From positions 1-17,787 of the forward strand of contig URRK01000010.1 in assembly GCA_900550315.1 (NCBI GenBank): 17,787 bases of DNA, given 5' to 3'. The notes under the pieces are model-generated. The model saw only the letters and a program-made list of their open reading frames with translations. It was not told where the DNA came from and ran no database searches. Position 1 is the stretch's first letter, and each line of letters starts with the position of its first letter. This DNA is from an uncultured Oscillospiraceae bacterium. Lineage in GTDB: Bacteria > Bacillota > Clostridia > Oscillospirales > Acutalibacteraceae. The translations under genes and the position numbers were made by a program. Below, one piece after another: positions 1-7,282 of the stretch.

Positions 1-1168
1 TGGATACGATTACATTGCCGTCTTCAACAACAACACTTACTAAATTTTCATCAACCGGCTGTGCGAGTTCACCTTTAGGGCCTTTAACGAAAACGACCCC
101 GTTTTCAAACTTAACCTCTACGCCGCCGTTAAAAAAGAAGGTTACATGTGCATATTTTTCGGTTTCGGCAATTCGCAGCTGGGTCTTTCCGTTTTTGGCT
201 AAATACTCGCCCAGTGTGTTGTGCAGCGACTGCGGTTTAAACGCCACCTCAACATTCGGCATTTCGGCATCGTACTGCGTCATGCAAACAAAGGTAACGG
301 TAACCCCGCCGTTTCGGCGATGAAACCCGGTAAATTCGCGGTCTACCAGTGTGCGGGTAATTTCACGCGCACGGTCCGGTCTAAAGTTGTAAAAAACAAC
401 GCTGTCGCCGGTTTTAATGGTTTCGCCGCCCGCAATAACGGTTGGCAAAACAAATTCGTCAGTTAAATGCTTGCCATCGGCGTCAATCGTTTCGTACGAG
501 GCTTTAACGGCCGCAACCGGGTCGATTGCTTGCTCACCCTCGCCGTAGCACATGGCGGCATAGGCTTTGCTTACGCGCTCCCAACGGTTGTCACGGTCCA
601 TGGCGTAAAATCGGCCCATAACCGTTGCAATTTTACCAACGCCAATTTCGGCCATTTTTTGCTGCAGTTCGGCAATAAAATCCGCACCGGAGGCCGGGGG
701 AACATCCCGCCCGTCTAAAAAGCAGTGCACATAAACCTTTTCCAGCCCGCTGCGCCGTGCCAGCTCTAATAAAGCGTACAGGTGAGTGTTGTGGCTGTGT
801 ACGCCGCCGCTGGAAAGTAGACCCATTAAGTGCAAAGCCGAGCCGTTTTGGCAGCAGTTCTCAATAGCCTTGTTAAAGGCCGGGTTTTGGTAAAAGTCGC
901 CGTCGCTAACCGATTTGGTAATGCGGGTAAGCTCCTGGTAAACAATGCGGCCGGCACCAATGTTGGTGTGCCCAACCTCACTGTTTCCCATTTGCCCGTC
1001 CGGCAATCCAACATCCATGCCGGAGGCGCCAATTTTGGTGGTAGGGCAGGTGGTAAAAATACGGTCTAAATTAGGGGTATTGGCTGCAGCAATAGCATTT
1101 CCCTTTTTTTCGGGGTTTATGCCAAAGCCGTCCATAATGGTTAAAACAACCGGTTTTTTCAATTTCAT
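1..1168 (-). CDS. gpmI: 2,3-bisphosphoglycerate-independent phosphoglycerate mutase, partial; 3' end switches to L6-like sequence
   Basis: Converts 3-phosphoglycerate to 2-phosphoglycerate in lower glycolysis, a cytosolic two-metal enzyme of the alkaline phosphatase superfamily. The start ATG at 1168 has a strong GGGAGGAA ribosome site just upstream, and the gene follows tpiA by 24 bases, as expected for a pgk-tpiA-gpmI operon. Visible family motifs are TIMDGFG (metal-binding Asp13), MGNSEVGH with the phosphoryl-carrying Ser63, LDGRDVPP, and RIAETEKYAHVTFFFNGG ending near residue 349. After that the family normally continues with a GEDR...SPKVATYD segment. Here the open frame instead reads VEVKFENG then VKGPKGEL, which is ribosomal protein L6-like (see the separate entry). 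The frame is open to the left edge (389 codons; the family is about 510 long). The N-terminal two thirds are certain GpmI. Whether the fusion is real is not. Confidence 0.9.
   Translation of the reverse strand, partial: MKLKKPVVLTIMDGFGINPEKKGNAIAAANTPNLDRIFTTCPTTKIGASGMDVGLPDGQMGNSEVGHTNIGAGRIVYQELTRITKSVSDGDFYQNPAFNKAIENCCQNGSALHLMGLLSSGGVHSHNTHLYALLELARRSGLEKVYVHCFLDGRDVPPASGADFIAELQQKMAEIGVGKIATVMGRFYAMDRDNRWERVSKAYAAMCYGEGEQAIDPVAAVKASYETIDADGKHLTDEFVLPTVIAGGETIKTGDSVVFYNFRPDRAREITRTLVDREFTGFHRRNGGVTVTFVCMTQYDAEMPNVEVAFKPQSLHNTLGEYLAKNGKTQLRIAETEKYAHVTFFFNGGVEVKFENGVVFVKGPKGELAQPVDENLVSVVVEDGNVIVS
2..121 (-). pseudogene. rplF: Ribosomal protein L6-like segment joined in frame to gpmI
   Basis: About 40 codons in the same frame as gpmI read VEVKFENG, VVFVKGPKGEL, AQPVDENL and VVVEDGNVIVS. 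VKGPKGEL followed by an acidic beta strand and an EDG-VIV strand is the N-terminal hallmark of bacterial ribosomal protein L6, which normally sits in the spc ribosomal operon after about 15 residues of its own N terminus. That N terminus is missing, and the L6 sequence begins exactly where GpmI should continue. The segment runs off the left edge, so its end is unknown. I call it an L6 fragment from recognised motifs only. It may be a misassembled contig end rather than a gene remnant. Confidence 0.75.
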
Positions 1169-1192
1169 TTCCTCCCGCTAAACGCTAAAAAA

Positions 1193-1960
1193 TTACTTGC
1201 TTGCAGCTTTAACAATAACCGAAAAATCCTGCGCTTTTAACGAGGCACCGCCAATTAAACCGCCGTCTACATTCTCTTTGCTTAAAAGCTCGTCGGCATT
1301 TTTGGCGTTCATAGAGCCGCCGTACTGTACGGTTAAGGCCTCGGCAGCTTCGGCACCGTAAAGGTCGGCAACAGTTTTACGAATAAGGGCACAAACCTCC
1401 TCGGCCTGGTCGGCGGTGGCGGTTTTGCCGGTGCCAATGGCCCAAACCGGCTCGTAAGCAATCACAATGTTTTTCAGTTGCTCGGCGGTAACGCCGTTTA
1501 AGGCAATTTTGGTTTGCATGGCAACCAGCTCGGCGGTAATGCCCTGCTCGCGCTGCTCTAACATTTCGCCAACGCAAACAATAGCCTTTAAGCCTTGCTT
1601 TAAGGCGGCTAAGGTGCGCAGGTTAACGGTAACATCAGTTTCGCCAAAGTACTGCCTGCGCTCCGAGTGGCCAATAATTACATACTCTACGCCCATCTCT
1701 TTCAGCATTACGGCCGAAACCTCGCCGGTGTAAGCGCCCGACTCTTTAAAATGGCAATTTTCGGCGCCAATAGCAATGTTAGAGCCCTTGGCAGCCTCTA
1801 AAGCGGGATACAGGTCTACAAACGGAACACAAAGTACAACCTTGCAGTCGGCTCCGGCAACCAGGGGCTTCATCTCGTTAATTAAGGCGGTGGTTCCGGT
1901 AGGGGTCATGTTCATTTTCCAGTTGCCGGCAATAATGGCGGCGCGTTTAGCTTTGTTCAT
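1193..1960 (-). CDS. tpiA: Triose-phosphate isomerase
   Basis: Interconverts dihydroxyacetone phosphate and glyceraldehyde 3-phosphate; a cytosolic TIM-barrel homodimer. The 255 residues match the usual family length of about 250. All catalytic landmarks are present: GNWKMN with Asn13 and Lys15, IIGHSERR with electrophile His98, AYEPVWAIGTG with general base Glu170 and the phosphate-gripping loop 6 following it, and the C-terminal QYGGSMN and GGLIGGASL phosphate-binding turns. The ATG at 1960 is preceded by GGAGGA at a normal distance. It lies between pgk (63 bases upstream) and gpmI (24 bases downstream), so it is the middle gene of a glycolytic operon. No abnormality was seen. Confidence 0.98.
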   Translation of the reverse strand: MNKAKRAAIIAGNWKMNMTPTGTTALINEMKPLVAGADCKVVLCVPFVDLYPALEAAKGSNIAIGAENCHFKESGAYTGEVSAVMLKEMGVEYVIIGHSERRQYFGETDVTVNLRTLAALKQGLKAIVCVGEMLEQREQGITAELVAMQTKIALNGVTAEQLKNIVIAYEPVWAIGTGKTATADQAEEVCALIRKTVADLYGAEAAEALTVQYGGSMNAKNADELLSKENVDGGLIGGASLKAQDFSVIVKAASK

Positions 1961-1983
1961 TTTAAATATCCTCCAAACAGTTA

Positions 1984-2008
1984 GCCCGGCAGGGGTACCC
2001 TGCCAGGC
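1984..2008 (-). repeat. GC-rich stem-loop between pgk and tpiA
   Basis: GGCAGGG at 1988-1994 and CCCTGCC at 1998-2004 form a perfect 7-bp stem with a 3-base loop, extended by GCC/GGC (1984-1986 with 2006-2008) after one C-A mismatch. On the minus strand no T-run follows, so it is not a classic terminator for pgk. It may be an RNA stability or processing element that tunes the relative amounts of pgk and tpiA messages. The stem is seen; the role is inference. Confidence 0.5.
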
Positions 2009-2023
2009 ATTTTTAAAAGCTTA

Positions 2024-3217
2024 TTAATCTTTGTTGTTCAGTGCGGCAATGCCGGGCAGCTCTTTGCCCTCTAAATACTCTAAAGAGGCGCCGCCACCGG
2101 TAGAAATGTGCGACATTTTATCGGCAAAGCCTAATTTTTGAACGGCTGCGGCCGAATCGCCGCCGCCAATAATAGAAATTGCGCCGGAGTTGGCAACCGC
2201 AGTGGCAACGGCAATGGTGCCGCTGGCAAAATTATCCCATTCCGAAACGCCCATCGGGCCGTTCCAAATAACGGTGCCGGCACCTTTTAAGGCGTCTGCA
2301 AACAGCTGCTCGGTTTTCGGGCCAATATCTAAGCCCATCCAGCCGTCCGGAATTTCATCTGACGGGCAAATTTTGCTTTCGGTGTCAGGCTTGTATTCTT
2401 TACCAATGCGGTTATCTATAGGAATTAAGAATTTAACGCCTTTATCCTTGGCTTTTTGCATCATCTGGCTGGCCAACTCAACATTTTCAGCGTCCAGCAA
2501 AGAATCGCCAATTTGGTGACCCAAAGCCTTCATAAAGGTGTAGGCCATGCCGCCGCCTACAATTAAGGTATCTACCTTGTCAATTAAATTGGTAATCACG
2601 CCAATTTTGTCGGCAACCTTGGCGCCGCCTAAAATAGCAACCAATGGGCGCTTTGGGTTTTCCAGCGCTCCACCAATAAATTTAATTTCTTTTTGAATTA
2701 AATAGCCGCAAACAGCCGGAATATAATCGGCAACGCCGGTGGTGGAGGAGTGTGCGCGGTGGGCTGAGCCAAAGGCGTCGTTTACAAAAACATCGGCCAG
2801 GGCGGCAAATTTTTTAGAAAGCTCGGGGTCGTTTTTGGTTTCGCCCTTTTCAAAGCGAACATTCTCCAGCAGCAAAACCTCGCCCTCTTTTAAACCGGCA
2901 GCCATGGTAACGGCGCTTTCGCCTACAACATCGGCAGCCATTTTAACCGGCAGACCTAAAAGCTCGCTTAAACGGGCGGCAACCGGTTTTAGAGAAAACT
3001 CGGGTACAACCTCGCCCTTCGGGCGCCCTAAGTGGGAGCAAAGAATAACCTTTGCGTGGTGGTCCAGCAAATACTGAATGGTGGGTAGGGAGGCAACAAT
3101 ACGCTTGTCGCTGGTAATTTGACCGTCTTTCAGCGGAACATTAAAATCGCAACGGACTAAAACCTTTTTGCCGGATACATCAATATCCTCAATTGTTTTT
3201 TTGTTTAAAGCTGCCAT
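2024..3217 (-). CDS. pgk: Phosphoglycerate kinase
   Basis: Transfers the acyl phosphate of 1,3-bisphosphoglycerate to ADP, the first ATP-yielding step of glycolysis; a cytosolic two-domain monomer. The 397 residues fit the family (about 395). Motifs in order: VLVRCDFNVPL near residues 19-29 and SHLGRPKG at 61-68 for substrate binding, LLENVRF, VNDAFGSAHRAHSS near 145-158, the hinge and nucleotide site GGAKVADKIGVI near 197-208, NGPMGV at 319-324, GGGDS at 351-355 and ISTGGGAS at 371-378. I chose ATG 3217 rather than in-frame ATG 3229, because the purine-rich AGAGAGG site touches 3229 directly but lies 11-12 bases before 3217, and family members usually begin close to NKKTIEDIDV. It is the first gene of the pgk-tpiA-gpmI operon, behind its own promoter. 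Confidence 0.97.
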   Translation of the reverse strand: MAALNKKTIEDIDVSGKKVLVRCDFNVPLKDGQITSDKRIVASLPTIQYLLDHHAKVILCSHLGRPKGEVVPEFSLKPVAARLSELLGLPVKMAADVVGESAVTMAAGLKEGEVLLLENVRFEKGETKNDPELSKKFAALADVFVNDAFGSAHRAHSSTTGVADYIPAVCGYLIQKEIKFIGGALENPKRPLVAILGGAKVADKIGVITNLIDKVDTLIVGGGMAYTFMKALGHQIGDSLLDAENVELASQMMQKAKDKGVKFLIPIDNRIGKEYKPDTESKICPSDEIPDGWMGLDIGPKTEQLFADALKGAGTVIWNGPMGVSEWDNFASGTIAVATAVANSGAISIIGGGDSAAAVQKLGFADKMSHISTGGGASLEYLEGKELPGIAALNNKD

Positions 3218-3268
3218 ATTAAAAGACATCCTCTCTTATAAAATACATTGTTAAAACTTCCACAAAGC

Positions 3269-3297
3269 ATTGTACCAAATTTTTACCGATTTTTCAA
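3269..3297 (-). promoter_or_regulatory. Sigma-A promoter of the pgk-tpiA-gpmI operon
   Basis: Read on the minus strand: -35 TTGAAA (3297-3292), a 17-base spacer, then -10 TACAAT (3274-3269), each 5 of 6 to consensus. Transcription would start near 3262, giving a leader of about 45 bases before pgk. It is the only good promoter in the 3218-3379 gap. The rest of that gap is AT-rich, with a perfect inverted repeat TGTTTTA-C-TAAAACA at 3351-3365 and T-runs but no GC-rich stem, so no clear terminator separates rnfB from pgk. Confidence 0.85.
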
Positions 3298-3379
3298 TAG
3301 TATTTGCAAAAAATTAAAAAAATTGGTGTTGCTTTGCTTTGGCTTACAATTGTTTTACTAAAACAGTTTTAAAATATGG

Positions 3380-4168
3380 TTATTGCAGCACAATAACTTT
3401 TTGTGGGCAGGCGGCAACGCAATTGCCGCAGGCGATGCATTTTTCGGGGTCAATACGGGCTAAAAAGTGCTGCACGGTAACGGCCCCGGCGGGGCATTTT
3501 TTAGCGCAAAGACCGCAGCCAATGCAGCTAACGGCGCAGCCCTTTTTGGCAGCCGGCCCCTTTTGCGTATTGCCGCAAACAACGCGGGCGTGTTTTTTGC
3601 CGGCAGGGTGCAGGCTAAGAATCCCGCGAGGACAGACAGCCACACACCTGCCGCAGCCAACGCAATTTTCGCTTAAAACGCTAACCAGCCCGTTTTGCAC
3701 CTGTAAGCCGTTAAACTCGCAGGCGGTAACGCAATCGCCAAGGCCTAAGCAGCTGTTTTGGCAAAGCTTTTGCCCGCCCAATGCCGCAGCTGCCGCGCAG
3801 GAGGCAAGGCCGGTGTAATTTGCGCGCGGCACCGCTTTTTTGTTGCAGCCGCCGCAGCCGGCAAAGGCAACCTTTGGGGTGGTATCTACCGCAACACCCA
3901 GTATTTCCGAAAGGGCTGCTGCGGTCTGCGCGCCACCCGGCGCGCAAAGCCCCGGTTCGGCGTTGCCCTGCTCTACGGCTTCGGCGTAGGCGTCACATCC
4001 CGCAAACCCGCAGGAGCCGCAATTGGCCCCCGGCAGCGCGGCGCGAATTTTTTCTAATTTTTCGTTAGATTTATTTGTTTGGCACAGCTTTGAAACCACG
4101 CAAAGCAAAATGCCGCCAAGCAGGCCAATAGAGCCAATAATCAGCCCGGCCCAAAGAATATTCGTCAT
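3380..4168 (-). CDS. rnfB: Rnf complex iron-sulfur subunit RnfB
   Basis: Ferredoxin-facing subunit of the ion-pumping ferredoxin:NAD+ oxidoreductase. A single N-terminal membrane helix (residues about 4-27) anchors it. Then comes the RnfB-type cluster motif C50-x2-C53-x4-C58 with C75, and ferredoxin-like cysteine sets: C136/C140/C146/C150 (NSCLGLGDC...), C169-x2-C172-x2-C175-x3-C179, C215-x2-C218-x2-C221-x3-C225 and C244-x2-C247-x2-C250-x3-C254. The 262 residues and multi-cluster layout are typical of clostridial RnfB. It starts 11 bases after the rnfA stop, with an AAGGGGG ribosome site in that gap, and is the last gene of the rnf cluster. The family usually has Pro after the C150 position; here it is Glu151, a minor variation. 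Confidence 0.96.
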   Translation of the reverse strand: MTNILWAGLIIGSIGLLGGILLCVVSKLCQTNKSNEKLEKIRAALPGANCGSCGFAGCDAYAEAVEQGNAEPGLCAPGGAQTAAALSEILGVAVDTTPKVAFAGCGGCNKKAVPRANYTGLASCAAAAALGGQKLCQNSCLGLGDCVTACEFNGLQVQNGLVSVLSENCVGCGRCVAVCPRGILSLHPAGKKHARVVCGNTQKGPAAKKGCAVSCIGCGLCAKKCPAGAVTVQHFLARIDPEKCIACGNCVAACPQKVIVLQ

Positions 4169-4179
4169 AATTTACCCCC

Positions 4180-4818
4180 TTAAGCCATGCCGGCAAACCC
4201 AAGAAAGGAAAGTGCAACAATAGAGGCGGCAATTAGGGTAATTGGCAGCCCTTTTAAAAATTCGGGAATGTTGCATTTTTCAAGCTTGGAGCGTACCCCG
4301 GCAAACAGCAGCATGGCCAGTAAAAAGCCCAGCCCGCTGCCCAGCGCGTTAAACAGTGCCGCGGCAAAAACCTTACCGTTGCGGTAACCGCCCAGCGCGT
4401 AGGCGTAGGCCGTTAGCTTTTCGTTGGTAAAGGTTAGCAGGGTAATGGCCAGCACAGCACAGTTGGTGGTAATTAGCGGCAGGTAAATGCCCAGCGCCTT
4501 GTATAGCGGCGGCATGAATTTTTTCATTACGGTCTCCAGCAATTGCACCAGCGCCGCAATAACTAAAATAAAGGCAATGGTTTGCAAATACTCTAACCCC
4601 AGGGGGATGAGCAAAAATACATAAATGGGGTAGGTCACTGCGGTAGAAAGCAGCATTACCAAAATAACTGCCGCGCCCATTGCCACGGCAGTATTCAGTT
4701 TTTTAGAAACGCCTAAAAACGGGCAAATGCCGTAAAATTTAGAAAGCACCATGTTGTCGGTCAGCAGCCCGGCAAGCAGCACGCTTACAATAACGCTGCC
4801 AAAAGAAAGGTCTGTCAT
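4180..4818 (-). CDS. rnfA: Rnf complex membrane subunit RnfA
   Basis: Integral membrane subunit that pairs with RnfE to hold the intramembrane [2Fe-2S] cluster of the Rnf complex. Six hydrophobic segments span the 212 residues, the usual family length. The strongly conserved DNMVLSKFYGICPFLGVSKK carries Cys32, and IYLPLITTNCAVLA carries Cys120; these are the two RnfA ligands known from Rnf/Nqr structures. The ATG overlaps the rnfE stop as ATGA (4815-4818), with AAAGGGGG upstream inside the end of rnfE, so translation is probably coupled. The assignment is secure by sequence and by its position between rnfE and rnfB. Confidence 0.97.
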   Translation of the reverse strand: MTDLSFGSVIVSVLLAGLLTDNMVLSKFYGICPFLGVSKKLNTAVAMGAAVILVMLLSTAVTYPIYVFLLIPLGLEYLQTIAFILVIAALVQLLETVMKKFMPPLYKALGIYLPLITTNCAVLAITLLTFTNEKLTAYAYALGGYRNGKVFAAALFNALGSGLGFLLAMLLFAGVRSKLEKCNIPEFLKGLPITLIAASIVALSFLGFAGMA

Positions 4819-5816
4819 TCTCCGGCACCCCCTTTGTTTTTGCCTTTTTCAGTGGCCTCGGCGCTTTGCGATTCGGGCGCCGGCGTCGCGTTTTTGGGCT
4901 TTTTAGGATTCTTTTCCGGCTCGGCCGGAACCTCTTTTAAAGGCTTTGCAGCCTTGGCCGTTTCGGCTTTTTCGGCAGCTTCGGCGTTCTTGGCGGCTTT
5001 AGTTTCCTCAACAGTTTTGGCTTTCTCAGCGGCTTTGGCAGTTTTAGTTTGCTTTACGCCCTTGGCAGATTGAACGGTTTCAGCAGTTTTTGTTGAAACA
5101 GCTTTGGCCTCCCCGGTAATTTCAGCCATTTCGGCAGCTTCGGCAACTTGTGCCGCTAAGGGGCAGCCGGCGCAACCGCCCTGGCAGCCGGTAGCCGTTA
5201 CCGGCTTTTTGCCGGCGCGTTTGGCCAGCGCGTTAGAGACCGCTACCAAAACGCCAAACACAAAGAACCCGCCGGGGGGTAAGATCATAACCAGCATGGG
5301 GTCGATAAATTTTGCGGTAATAGGCAGACCAAAAAAACTGCCGGCGCCCAACAATTCGCGAATGGCACCCATGACGGTTAGGGTGGCGGTAAAGCCAAGA
5401 CCCATGCCAAGGCCATCTAAAATAGAGGGCAGCACCGGATTTTTAGAGGCAAACATTTCGGCTCGGGCCAAAATAATGCAGTTTACTACAATCAGCGGTA
5501 AAAAAATACCTAAGGCCTTGTCAATTGCCGGTAAATAAGCCTTCATAAGCATTTGCACAATGGTTACAAAGCCGGCAATAATGGTAATAAAAGCCGGAAT
5601 ACGAACCTTATCGGGAATGATTTTGCGCAGCAGCGAAACTGCCGCGCCGGAGCAAACCAGCACAAAGGTTGCCGCCAGGCCCATGCCAATGCCGTTTATG
5701 GCCGAGGTTGTTACCGCAAGGGTAGGGCAGGTGCCCAGCACTAAGCGCAGCACGGGATTTTCTTTTATTAAGCCCTTAGAAAAAACAGGAAACAAATTGC
5801 CGTTTTTCTTACTCAT
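4815..5816 (-). CDS. rnfE: Rnf complex membrane subunit RnfE with long C-terminal tail
   Basis: Partner of RnfA in the membrane core of Rnf. Residues 1-200 are canonical RnfE: a basic amphipathic N terminus (NPVLRLVLGTCPTLAV, cluster ligand Cys30), IFLPLIVVNCIILARAE (Cys113), GAIRELLGAGSF, and about six membrane segments. Unusually the protein continues to 333 residues where about 200-230 is common. A cysteine motif C211-x3-C215-x2-C218 (CQGGCAGCPLA) is followed by about 115 residues rich in Ala, Lys and Glu, with imperfect AEKAKT/KAAKNAEAAEKAE repeats that suggest a helical or disordered tail. By the known RnfE topology the tail should be cytoplasmic (inference). The ATG overlaps the rnfG stop by 8 bases, with AAAGGGGG upstream. 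Confidence 0.95.
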   Translation of the reverse strand: MSKKNGNLFPVFSKGLIKENPVLRLVLGTCPTLAVTTSAINGIGMGLAATFVLVCSGAAVSLLRKIIPDKVRIPAFITIIAGFVTIVQMLMKAYLPAIDKALGIFLPLIVVNCIILARAEMFASKNPVLPSILDGLGMGLGFTATLTVMGAIRELLGAGSFFGLPITAKFIDPMLVMILPPGGFFVFGVLVAVSNALAKRAGKKPVTATGCQGGCAGCPLAAQVAEAAEMAEITGEAKAVSTKTAETVQSAKGVKQTKTAKAAEKAKTVEETKAAKNAEAAEKAETAKAAKPLKEVPAEPEKNPKKPKNATPAPESQSAEATEKGKNKGGAGE

Positions 5817-6378
5817 GCTGTGCGCCCCCTTTCACGGTTTTAAACAGCTCAAAGGCTGTGTTTACATTTTCGGTTACGGCGGTGGAGGTAATGGTAGCTC
5901 CGGTAACGGCGTTAATTTCATTCTCGCCGGCGCCGGATTTTACCACCAAAAGCTTGCCCGATTTATTTTTAAACTGTTGGCGAAATTCCTCCTTGCCGGC
6001 GTTTTGGCCAAGGCCGGGGGTCTCGCCCGAAACATCCGAAACCTCTATACCGGTTACGGCCCCGTTGGGTGTTAGACCAATAACGGTTTCTACGGCGCCG
6101 CCGTACCCGTTGTGGCTAACCGTAAAGGCGTAGCCAATAATCTCGCTGCCGTTTTTGGCAACGGTGTATTCGTACTCGGTGCCGTTCAGCGTTGTTTTTT
6201 TAGTTTCGTAGCTTTGTGCCGGCAGCACCTTGGCAACCGCTTGCTGCTGCGCCCCGGCTGCCCGCTCGCTTATTTTTTGCGCGGTAAGCAGGTTGGTTCC
6301 GCCCAGCAGCAGCGCCATAATGCCGGAAATGGCCAGTAAAATAAAGGCGGGAGCCAGCATTTTTAAGGTTTTACGCAT
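5809..6378 (-). CDS. rnfG: Rnf complex FMN-binding subunit RnfG
   Basis: Carries a covalently bound FMN and sits on the outer face of the membrane, tethered by one N-terminal helix (residues about 8-30). The FMN_bind domain ends in NAVTGATITS; Thr162 of TGAT is the expected phosphoester-FMN attachment site made by ApbE. Other family signs are GYGG, PGLGQ near residue 121 and the EEF segment. I place the start at ATG 6378 (189 residues): GGGAGG lies 9 bases before it, while the in-frame ATG at 6399 sits directly on that GGGAGG. The start overlaps the rnfD stop by 8 bases. The flavinylation consensus Dxx(S/T)GAT has Asn156 in place of Asp. Confidence 0.95.
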   Translation of the reverse strand: MRKTLKMLAPAFILLAISGIMALLLGGTNLLTAQKISERAAGAQQQAVAKVLPAQSYETKKTTLNGTEYEYTVAKNGSEIIGYAFTVSHNGYGGAVETVIGLTPNGAVTGIEVSDVSGETPGLGQNAGKEEFRQQFKNKSGKLLVVKSGAGENEINAVTGATITSTAVTENVNTAFELFKTVKGGAQHE

Positions 6379-7282
6379 GGGCTTTTTCCTCCCATCCAAA
6401 CGGTTTTTTAGCCCCTAACCGGTTTAGGTGCGGGGTTAAAATGTTCATGAGTAAAATCGAGAAGGAAACCCCCTCCGGCATATTGCCAAAGTGGCGAATA
6501 GACATGGTAATTACGCCGCAGCCAACCCCAAAAATAATTTTGCCTAAAAGGGTGTTGGGGGTGGTAGCGTAGTCGGTTGCCATGTAAATTGCGCCCAGCA
6601 TTAACCCGCCCGAAAACAGCGCGGCAACAGGGTCTTGCCCCAACAGCAGCGCCATTGCGGCAGCCGTGGCAAAGTAGGCAAGCGGCGTAGCGGGGGAGAT
6701 TACCCGGCGGCAAACAAGGTACAGCCCGCCCATAAGCAGGCACAAAGCCGAGGTCTCGCCAATGCAGCCGGCGTAGTTGCCCAAAAACAGGGTTTGGTTA
6801 GGCACGTTGCCGCCCGCTAAGGGCGTTGCGGCCGAAACAGTATCGGTAAACGGGTAGCAAAAGCGCGTCATGTAGCTGGGAAAAGAAACCATTAAAACAA
6901 TGCGCGCCGTAAGCGCGGGGTTGGCAAAATTTTGCCCCAACCCGCCAAACATCTGCTTTACAATAACAATGGCAATTACGCTGCCTAAGGCCGCCATCCA
7001 AAGCGGCAGGGTGCCGGGCAAATTCAAGCTTAAAATCAGCCCGGTTAAAACGGCGCTTAAATCTTTAACCGGCTGGGGCTTTTTTAAAATAAGGCACCAC
7101 AAATATTCGGCAATTACAGCCGAGGCCACGCAAACGGCAACAATTAGCGCGGCGTGAAAACCAAACAGGTAAATTCCGCAAATGGTTGCCGGAATTAAAG
7201 CTATAATAACATCCAGCATAACGCCGGTGGTAGAATCCGGGTGGTGCAAGTGCGGGGAGGAGGAAAGGTTTAAAAGCTTCAT
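6371..7282 (-). CDS. rnfD: Rnf complex membrane flavoprotein subunit RnfD
   Basis: Multi-spanning membrane subunit (NqrB/RnfD family) that carries covalent FMN and contributes to the ion path. It begins MKLLNLSSSPHLHHPDST and has about nine hydrophobic segments. GGLGQNFANPAL near residues 113-124 is conserved. DTVSAATPLA (Asp147 to Thr153) matches the ApbE flavinylation consensus, with Thr153 the expected FMN site. MATDYATTPNT near 234-244 and IRHFGNMPEGVSFSILLMN are further family landmarks. I use ATG 7282, which overlaps the rnfC stop as ATGA and gives 303 residues; the frame is open further upstream, but that part lies inside rnfC and has no family similarity. Confidence 0.96.
   Translation of the reverse strand: MKLLNLSSSPHLHHPDSTTGVMLDVIIALIPATICGIYLFGFHAALIVAVCVASAVIAEYLWCLILKKPQPVKDLSAVLTGLILSLNLPGTLPLWMAALGSVIAIVIVKQMFGGLGQNFANPALTARIVLMVSFPSYMTRFCYPFTDTVSAATPLAGGNVPNQTLFLGNYAGCIGETSALCLLMGGLYLVCRRVISPATPLAYFATAAAMALLLGQDPVAALFSGGLMLGAIYMATDYATTPNTLLGKIIFGVGCGVITMSIRHFGNMPEGVSFSILLMNILTPHLNRLGAKKPFGWEEKAHA

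Noticed and set aside
3227..3229. First ATG of pgk as the start
   Set aside because: The AGAGAGG site directly abuts it with no spacer; the ATG at 3217 has a usable distance and matches the family N terminus better.
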